NCBI GenBank assembly: GCA_947561715.1
Contig: OX387203.1
Location: 1,054,001 to 1,118,000 of the forward strand
DNA: 64,000 nt
Direction: 5' to 3'
DNA from: Ascidia mentula
Taxonomy: Eukaryota; Chordata; Ascidiacea; Phlebobranchia; Ascidiidae
Shown: positions 56,601 through 64,000 of the stretch, one piece after another
Numbering within the stretch: the stretch's first letter is position 1
How the letters are laid out: each line of letters starts with the position of its first letter
Made by a program: the position numbers and the translations under genes
Notes under the pieces: generated by a model
Told to the model about the DNA's origin: nothing
The model's database searches: none
The model's input: the letters and a program-made list of their open reading frames with translations, nothing else

Positions 56601-59600
56601 CAAAACAACAACACTTTTTAAAGGTTTTCTCATGAAGTAATTGCAAGTTTGACTGTTTTTAATAAGCAAGACTGCTATCTTTAATTTCAGGTTTTCCAAA
56701 TGAAATGTACACAAATACTTGTCTTTATTGGGAAATTTGGTTCAGAAAAAATACAGTAGCTGTAAACATACAGAAAAACTGTTTCTAGGATTCATTTGAA
56801 GTATACGAATCTTTACCCGACAGTAGTCCTTGGTTGCAACATATTCGTATGAAGCGCGACACAACTCTGGTCGACGGAATTTATCCTGACGCTGGTTCAT
56901 GTGGTCGAGGTGCTCAAAATAGTTGTGAGGAGTCTGGAAATAAAAAAAATCGTACACAAAGTAATGGAAAATCCAAGCAACATCTTCCTTACAACAGAAA
57001 TATGTTTGATTTAACAAAAGTATGTTGTTTTTGTGCTTGTTTTGTTTTCAATAATAGTGTTCAATTATTAATCTAACTTTTTCTAGTCTACATAATAACA
57101 ACTCACCTCAGTAATTACATTGCACATGACACACTGAAATCGTCTCCCACCATCTATGAAGTTAAACTGTGGACCCATGTAAGCTTTACAACGCTTGCAT
57201 CTGATTGGTCCATTTTCTCCATGATCGACCAATAGCGGTGGAGCTTCACCCTCAGGTAATTGAGCCATAGGCTTGATATGGACACTCATTGGTACCTACA
57301 GTGAAATGCAGTAGATTTACAATTTTATTCATAAATAATCTTGGTTACCACTCAAGTGAAAGCCAATATGGTTACATGACTTTAATCAATTATTTTTTGA
57401 AGGTTTTGAGGAATTTACAAATCAAACAAAAATTGTGTTTTTCTGTTTTATAGTACCTCACATTTTGTATATTTGTATTTTCCACAATATTAGATACATA
57501 TAAAGTTTAAATAAGTTGCATAATCATCACTGCTGGCTGTCAGCAAAGTAATCACAAGGTTTGTACCTGACAATTTTTTGCCATATCTGAAGTTGCAGGT
57601 AGATTGTAAGTCGCACAACGCACAAAGCGTGGACTTGCACTACCTGTAACAAAAAGCACAATAAACCTGTTTGTTTGCATAAGGTAAGTATATAATATGA
57701 GCGTTTAATTAAAGCAAGTATTACATGTGGTTCTATTAGATTAAGAAACTGATGATGCTAATAGAAAGGAAATGAAAACATGATATTTCAATTAATAAAC
57801 CAGCTGACATCAAGCTTGCTGCTTCTTTGATGTACAGAATGCTAGAAGTAATTTGTATTCGTGAAGATTAAGCAATACATAAGCGAGGGCCAGATTCTAC
57901 TTGTAAACAATCTTCAGACCAACTTACCCATGTCTTCGACGACAAAGGGGGTCGTCACCAATGGAGGAACCAGACCCCTACCCTCTGTACGGAACACTTC
58001 ACCACCTCTGCTTGTTTTGTCGTCTTCGATAACCTGGGAAATAAGTTTGTTACTTGCGACATGTAGGCGTGCAACATGCGAAAACGCGACAGCCATTCTT
58101 TAATTTTTAACAGGTATTACAACTGACCATGAAGTTTATTCTTACCAACAAAGCACAATAGCTTACACCGGAATGTAATTATATAATTGTTAACTTGAGT
58201 GTCTTTGAGGTTGTATACCAACCAAGTTTGCAGGTTTCAACACATTATTATCACTTTGGCATAGCTTATCACATGATAAACAGAGAAGTCTTCCGAGTTA
58301 CAATATATAGTTTTTCAATGTTAATCATGAGGTTTTCACAGAGTTACGAATGTTGAAAGCAAAACATTCATACCTGTATAGGACTTGGCATAGCATCAGG
58401 GTCTAACCTTTTTCCTGCTGCAGGGGCTGCCTGGTTTGGGTATGGATGCATCCCAGGTCCTGCAAATGGAAGAAAAAGTTGTTCTAATTTTCGAGATTAA
58501 TTGATTGGTTTTGGCTAAATTGAAGGCATATCAAGAATTCTATTTTACTGCAATAGTTGCTACTTAGTTTATTAAACACAAAATACAACAGAGGCATGTA
58601 TATTTACACATATGAAAAGGCGGAATCGATATTTCTGTTTTTTTTAATAAAACATCATACACTGATGCTGATTGTCTGTTACTCTTTTTAAGTTTGCTGA
58701 AATATTACCATATGTATGCATGCATGCATTTATTAGCACATAATTAGCAAATGTAAAGGTTACACGAACAGTCTAAATTTTATCACTATAATATATCATT
58801 TTCATACAACAAAAGGCTTTAGTAACTTTACTGGGAAGGTTACCCGTGGGACGCGACAGATATGTGATGTTTTTATAACTTGTTACAACATATAGGCTAC
58901 AGCTAGTTGGGCCTACTATCGCTTTGTCTTGTCAGGGACGATAAGCAGTAGGCTACATGCCACTAGCATTGTGCACAGGCATTGTCATTGTAACGTCACA
59001 GCAATTATTGTCATCAACAATGAAAGTATCAAAAAGCAGTTTAGGGCGTTCAGTTGTATAAGTAGCAGTGAGATATCAAGGTGCAGTGTTTTTCTTAACT
59101 CTGGTCATGGAGAAGAAGCGTAAATATGTTGAAGAAATAAAATACTGGCACAGAGACGCCTCCGTGTGTTTTGTGCAACGTGGTGCAGTGCTGAATCAAT
59201 GAAGCCGTTTGAATTAAACCGCCATTTACACACTATGCACCCCCAAGACGTTAAAAAAAGATTGAGAATTCTTCAAATGTCATGAAGCCGGTTTGACTTG
59301 GGAGGTAGTTTTCAGATTTTAGCGTTGTCAACTACTCAATCACGGATTTCAAACTTGGCTATGAAGTTGCATCCAGCCGTGTTATGGAGCAAAGTGATTG
59401 CCAATAAAATACATATTATAAAATGCACTTTAATTGATATTGCTGTTGGGGAAACCATAAAAGGTTGGGAACCACTGCTTTAAACGCTAACCTGGCTGAG
59501 ATTGGTATCCAGGTTGTGGCTGGCCACTCGATGGGGGTGGCACCATGCCTTGGGGTCTTGGGGGCATTCCTTGTGGGCCTGGGGGCATTCCTTGTGGGCC

Positions 59601-61674
59601 TGGGGGCATTCCTTGTGGACCTGGGGGCATTCCTTGTGGACCTGGGGGCATTCCTTGTGGACCTGGGGGCATTCCTTGTGGACCTGGGGGCATTCCTTGT
59701 GGACGAGAACCTGCTCCAGGTGGCATTTGACCAGTTTGTGATTGCTGTAAATGAAAAACAGTTACATTAATTTCTTCAAGCATAATGACTGTGAGTTTAT
59801 TAACTATATACAACTTACTGGATAGTAACTCTGCTGGGAAGTCATCGGATTTCCAATGTTCATGTTCTGCATTTGCTGAACAGGTGGCTGCATGGTTGAT
59901 GTTATGGGATGCTGAGAATCTGAAGTTTATTAGTTCAGTAATATGAGTTAGTTTAAGCATGAATTTTTTTTACTTGTTTGGAAATATAAATTAGGCCGGT
60001 GCTAAAAAAAATATACCACAGGAAAAAAATGAGATGATAAATAAGTTGAACAAGTCGTAAACATCGATGACAATTACAGCAAGTGTATTATTTATCTTTT
60101 TAGTTTTAAAATCGTACTTTGAGTAGCTGTTGGAGGGGGTCCAATATTAGATGATGGGGGTCGATAGCCTCCACCTGCAGACACAGGTGGAGGGGGTCCA
60201 TAGTTGGGTTGGGACTGTCCCTGGTAACCCTGTTGGTAGCCACCATGCCCCATCGGTGGGGAAGTCACTTGTCTGGTGAAAAACATGGCTTTTAAGCATC
60301 ATCTTGATACCAATGATTTCAATTTTTGAGATAGGTATTATAATTTGTATAGTTCATTAAAATTATTGGAAAATCTGTTTTATTGTGGAATGAGCTGGAA
60401 CCTAAAAGTCGGTTGTATATTGCTGAGTATAAATAGACTGGCCCATATTGTTATTAACACTGTCATGTTAAAGACGTTTCGACAAAAACTTTTGTCATCA
60501 TCAGTTTGTCGAAACGTCTTATTTTAACATGACAATGTTAATAACAATATGGGCCAGTCTATTTATACTCTGAATTATGAGAAAACCTGTGAGTTGTGTT
60601 CCGGTTGTATAAGTTTGCAAAGTTTATAAAATACTTAGTCACAGTTTGATAAACGACAAACACGTCTTTGTAAAAAACTTTGTTATCCTACAGCACCAAA
60701 TATATCATACACTCAAATTAGATTTGAGTCAGAACTTTTTTTAACATTATTCATATAAATAATCCTACAATATGAGTTTGTTGCTAATAATGCTAGTTTT
60801 ATATTAGAGATTCTAAAAACATGCATAATTTGAAATTAAACTACGCAACTACACACACAACTGAATAATTAAATAAATTAATGCACAATTATTATGACTA
60901 CGAAGCAAGTGAATACAACAGTGGTATTCACTCACTGATTATTATAACTAGTAGATGGAGGTTGTTGTTGATATTGGTTTTGATATCCTTGATTTTGCAT
61001 TGGATTTTGTGGGTACCCATTCATTGATGTCATTGCTGGTTGTCGAGAGGGAAGGCTCCCACTAGTGGCAGGGGGGATTTGTTTCGTAGTTTGAAGACCT
61101 CCACCATGAGCCTGAAGCAAAATTATGCGTAAAGTTTACGAACAAGCAAGCAATTGGTGCAAAGTTACTTAAAAAAACCATCAAGGTAAATTGAGATCTC
61201 AAAAACGCAAATACAACATTTTTGCTCATCAAACTAATGATTTTTATACAATTAAGAATATTCACAATGGAGACGAAATAAATTGTATTGTGTATTAGAG
61301 TTTTTTGTTACCTTATGTATAAATTAGAAAAGTATCAATTTGCGCATATTTTTTTAAGTGAATGTAGATTTTGTGCGGACAAACAGACATTTTTCACATG
61401 CTAATGCATCAGCTAATTGTTTTTGTACGGATTGCCGATAAAACTGTAAAAGTTGACAATTTTTACAATCTTGTTTGCCATGTTAGTTGCTTTATGCAAT
61501 TTAGTAGTTTAACAAACTTACATATGTAACACTTGCTGCCCCGTTATACATTGGCTGTTGAGAAGGTACGGGTGCTTGCATGTGATTGTACGCAGATGAC
61601 TGTGGGTTACTTTGGTTCGGTGGGGGTGCATACTGGGAAGGGTAACCCCCTTGCGGTGGAGGCTGTTGCATCAT
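50605..61674 (-). CDS. sec24c/d: COPII coat cargo adaptor SEC24, C/D class
   Basis: Inner-coat subunit of COPII vesicles: partners SEC23 and selects cargo for ER exit. Exons: 61522-61674, 60936-61111, 60118-60272, 59819-59919, 59492-59744, 58374-58459, 57928-58033, 57567-57643, 57107-57295, 56817-56933, 56394-56597, 55919-56016, 55563-55671, 55092-55208, 54638-54792, 54291-54403, 53753-53898, 53338-53483, 52849-53017, 52268-52390, 51636-51827, 51439-51528, 50605-50745. All phases match; 3216 nt give 1071 aa. After a Pro/Gln-rich N-terminus of about 300 residues comes the zinc finger (C402, C405, C424, C427), the trunk domain ([40 protein letters not shown]), the beta and helical parts ([22 protein letters not shown]) and the gelsolin-like end ([27 protein letters not shown]). 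Motifs match vertebrate SEC24C/D rather than A/B. Confidence 0.97.
50965..51045. repeat. Half copy of the CAGATGGCCACT fold-back family
   Basis: Contains AAGCTGCAGACAGG, ACTGTTTTGACCTGTAAG and CATCAGTACAGCTGGTG in the order seen in one arm of the complete element directly to its right. No mirrored second arm. It may be a decayed or partial copy. Confidence 0.5.
51124..51348. mobile_element. Fold-back element, AGCTGCA-CAGATGGCCACT family, longer copy
   Basis: 225 bp with ends CTGTAAGCTGCAGGCAGATG mirrored at the right. It shares GGCCACTGTTTC, TCTCATCAGTGCAG and GTGTGAC blocks with the 1945-2102 element, and the central GTCGTCTGATAGTCACACC block is mirrored too. It lies in the penultimate SEC24 intron. 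Half-copies are visible at about 50965-51045 and 52664-52740. Confidence 0.8.
53987..54068. repeat. Short fold-back sequence in a SEC24 intron
   Basis: 17-bp perfect inverted arms (TTTGCAGGCTTGGCAGC) around TGCAGCCTAGCTGGATCA. The sequence just to the right (about 54075-54130) reappears, reverse-complemented, at about 44664-44720, and GCAGCCTAGCTGGATCA reappears at about 45013-45030. This indicates one dispersed family with copies in both introns. Confidence 0.6.
59557..59703. repeat. 21-bp coding minisatellite in SEC24 exon 5
   Basis: Seven near-identical 21-bp units (CCTGGGGGCATTCCTTGTGG plus one base on the plus strand) encode, on the minus strand, seven copies of GMPPGPQ, the last in plus-strand order being GMPPRPQ. 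The unit length keeps the frame. Units differ by single bases. It lies in the proline-rich N-terminal region, outside the folded core. Confidence 0.92.
60426..60569. mobile_element. Near-perfect 144-bp palindrome in a SEC24 intron
   Basis: Two arms of about 62 bp (left end AGTATAAATAGACTGGCCCA) are almost exact inverted copies around a loop of about 20 bp. The loop-proximal part again holds GACGTTTCG, as in the TTCTTCTGGCA family, though the ends differ. CTG flanks both sides, a possible 3-bp target duplication. MITE-like, and young judging by arm identity. Confidence 0.8.
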
Positions 61675-61690
61675 TTTTAATAAACTACTA
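61675..61690 (-). promoter_or_regulatory. Short 5' leader with possible spliced-leader acceptor, SEC24
   Basis: The minus strand has CACATTTAG 13 nt before the tandem ATGATG start. So short a leader after an AG is typical of trans-spliced tunicate mRNAs; a 5' UTR intron is the alternative. Confidence 0.4.
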
Positions 61691-62748
61691 AATGTGTGAT
61701 ATTAAATCCTGACTTGAAGATGCTTTTCCAAGTTGTAGAAAGTCACTGCATTGTATGTAGATTTTAAACTTTTGAGTAACTACGCAGAGTACCTGACAAA
61801 ACATAAATAAATTTTGTTAAAACTATTGGTAAATATAACGCATTACTCTTTTTTAAGATAATTCTAATTCCTTTCAATTAGGTTAACAATTCCTGCAAGT
61901 AGCCTAATCATAAGTCCTTTGCTTGACGTTTTATTTAAAAAAAATATGTATGTTTAATATTCAAATAAATTACTAGGTAATTGTTGTTGTCCAATTAGTA
62001 AAAACTGTGTTGCGTAGATACATTATACCTAAACTGAAAATGTGTGTAACACAGATCTGCAGTCTGCAGCTATATTTGCAAAGTCGCGACATACAAGGCA
62101 ATAAACCGAAAACACAAGTAGTAATTGCGCAAAAAATACTAGTTCTGATTGAAGTCTCGGTTTTATATAGAACTTTGCCATGCAAGAAGCGATAAACGTT
62201 TCAAATTCCACTTTCAAGAGCTATTGTATCTTTCCCTTCCACGAGTAACATGACAACATGAATCAGCTGAGCTGTTATGCCACGTCAGGTATGAAGAAAA
62301 ACTTTAGTCTCACAACGACACGCGCAGACTCATCACATCTTTTTTTGTTATTTGGTCTTAAAATAACAACACAACATTAGTTTAAAGATAAAAATATACT
62401 AAAACTGCGTATCATGACAGTTGCGCAATATTTTACTTATTTTTTTTTGTTAATTTGGCTCATGGCACGCATTGATGGAGGCTTGAGGACAAAGGGGTCA
62501 TGCCCCCCCTTTACGTTTGTAACTTGTACATCCGTATGGTTGTGTATTTCCAAATGTTGGAAATATGACTTAATTTTTGTTAAAATAAATTGCAATTGAG
62601 CCTAATTGTAGATTTGACTTCCTTAGTCGATATTTCAAAGAAGAAACTTTCACTTAAATCCAAGAAACAGGTCCAACAAATTTAATGAAGGGCAACACAC
62701 GAAGGCAAATTGTTTCGGGGGAATCACCTGTTACCTTTTGTAAAGGGA
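61691..62748. other. SEC24 upstream region
   Basis: About 1 kb without a recognised gene. Short open frames on both strands near 61.97-62.2 kb overlap each other and look like chance. No clear TATA box next to the SEC24 start. Confidence 0.4.
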
Positions 62749-62916
62749 CTATACATGTTTAAACAATGCTTCGATGGCGCGATCAGCTACTGAGCCTCTA
62801 GAGATACGTCGGTCTTGATAGCTTCTGGTTCGTCTTGTCAAATAATCAGATCTCAGAGAGTTCTCCGCATAAATGTTGTATGTAAATATCTTAACAGGCT
62901 CTTCAAAACAGTTCAT
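62749..62916 (-). CDS. Candidate small ORF or terminal exon, unknown product
   Basis: The minus-strand frame from an ATG at 62916 to a TAG at 62749 gives 55 residues. It starts MNCFEEPVKIFTYNIYAENS, is rich in Arg/Ser in the middle (RRTRSYQDRRISRGS) and ends ALFKHV. The frame is open upstream to 62964. Composition and codon pattern look more coding-like than the surrounding AT-rich DNA. I recognise no family and see no strong acceptor upstream, so it may be a single-exon small protein or the 3' end of a gene whose other exons lie to the right. Confidence 0.35.
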   Translation of the reverse strand: MNCFEEPVKIFTYNIYAENSLRSDYLTRRTRSYQDRRISRGSVADRAIEALFKHV

Positions 62917-63176
62917 AACGGTGTCTTCGGATGAGTTGTCGATTATATTTGGTGTTGATTCAGATCAATGGCATAGAAGTTAGAATAATATTTGCATGTA
63001 CACACAGGAATTCTATCGAAACTTATTGGTTAATATAGTCACGTGATGTTGTTGGACAGTTGGGATTATACAAGAGCAAGGATGTAAAATAGTATAACCA
63101 TTGACTCATTGCTGGTAGCTGGTAAGCAGGATATTTTTTAATTTATGTTGATAGAGGACGATAGGTTATTAAGTCA

Positions 63177-63491
63177 ATGGGGGACAATTTTTGGGGTTAT
63201 TTTTTACAAAAAAGGTTGTCGATAGAGTATGATATTTTTCGCGATATTAAAATGCGTTGTAAGTTTTATCATGAAGGCATTACTATATATGGGCCAGGTT
63301 TCTCAAGATTTTGTGAACAAGGTTACAAACCAATGGTGCAATCGTTACGAGACAATGTCTGGGGGTTACCATGGGCTAATGTTACATGGCTTTCCCCCCG
63401 TTTTCCAGGCGATGGATCCTATTACACGATCTCGAGGCGCGTGATACGTTGTGACAATGAAATACAAGAGATAGCGATTATTGAGAAGTAA
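63177..63491 (+). CDS. Candidate plus-strand ORF, 104 aa, unknown product
   Basis: ATG at 63177 directly follows TTATTAAG and TCA, so an acceptor-like AG lies 4 nt upstream. The frame runs to TAA at 63489-63491 and includes FYHEGITIYGPGFSRFCEQG and LPWANVTWLSPRFPGDGSYY. It is less AT-rich than its flanks. No family recognised. If real it would be the only plus-strand gene in the window. A shifted frame is also open over part of it, so chance is possible. Confidence 0.28.
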   Translation: MGDNFWGYFLQKRLSIEYDIFRDIKMRCKFYHEGITIYGPGFSRFCEQGYKPMVQSLRDNVWGLPWANVTWLSPRFPGDGSYYTISRRVIRCDNEIQEIAIIEK

Positions 63492-63786
63492 ATTTCCCTT
63501 TTGTTTTAAAGTGGAACATCCTATACTTATGACAAATTGTACATTTGAGTTTAATTCTCCGTTCGAATATTGTTGCCAGACGGTTTTTGCCGGAATAATT
63601 CACGAAACAGTGGCCGCGCGGCGTACAAGTGATTGTATATCTAAATAGTAAACGTACATTGGTCAAGTGCCTGACCCAGCATATACACAGAAGAAAACCT
63701 GATCGGGATTCGTGGCCAGGATATCCTGGGTTCAAATAAAAAAGGTTGATTTCGGTACGAACAACCGATTTCTGTGTTCCTGTCAC

Positions 63787-64000
63787 CTGTGATGTTTGCT
63801 GTTTAGTTTTTCCCTGTGAGAAAGGGTTTGGGATGGGTCGATACGGGCGCGAGAGGTGAATAATACTGAAAGATACGTTTGTAGTTGGCATTCTAGGTAG
63901 GATATATCAGTATTATGTGTTGCATGCCGAAGTGCATTCGATCGTTTGTTTAGTTTGACTAGATCTGGGGCTTCCACCAAAACCCGCAATTGCAGAGGAC
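63787..64000 (-). CDS. Candidate exon running off the right edge
   Basis: One minus-strand frame stays open from the window edge to a donor-like CACAG/GTGACA at 63787, giving about 71 residues including KLNKRSNALRHATHNTDI and RARIDPSQTLSHREKLN. Phase at the donor would be 2. I could not connect it convincingly to the 62749-62964 frame. No family recognised. Confidence 0.25.

Overview
This is a eukaryotic nuclear window. It is AT-rich, and its coding sequence is split into many short exons with GT-AG (once GC-AG) introns. Four protein genes are recognisable, all on the minus strand. I rebuilt each by hand from splice sites and reading-frame phase. Several start codons lie 13-31 nt downstream of a pyrimidine-rich AG, as in organisms with spliced-leader trans-splicing. 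Together with the compact chordate-like genes and one SEC24 of the C/D class, this suggests a tunicate such as Ciona. The organism call is inference; no marker in the window proves it.

Layout, left to right. (1) 1-4753: 5' part of the mitochondrial aspartate/glutamate carrier (aralar/citrin, SLC25A12/13), cut by the left edge; upstream sequence to about 5.6 kb may hold its promoter. (2) 7157-16411: complete 15-coding-exon LIV-1-type ZIP zinc transporter (665 aa). It has 5' UTR exons to about 17.09 kb, a TATA box, and a metal-response-element-like site at the presumed start of transcription. (3) 17.1-26.8 kb: no recognisable gene. (4) 26782-48014: a 19-exon, 497-aa gene of unknown function with very long introns. 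Its phases agree at every junction and it ends in a cysteine-rich, probably zinc-binding tail. Its introns hold most of the window's repeats: two non-autonomous hAT elements with perfect 8-bp target duplications, several families of fold-back (MITE-like) elements, a three-copy 482-bp tandem repeat, a CRE-bearing degenerate repeat and a tandem duplication that copied part of an exon. (5) 50605-61674: complete 23-exon SEC24C/D-type COPII coat gene (1071 aa) with a 21-bp coding minisatellite in its proline-rich N-terminus. (6) 61.7-64 kb: weak signs of one or two further genes.

The genes do unrelated housekeeping jobs (mitochondrial metabolite exchange, zinc import, ER export), so no shared pathway or operon is implied. 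No rRNA, tRNA, CRISPR or prokaryotic feature was seen.
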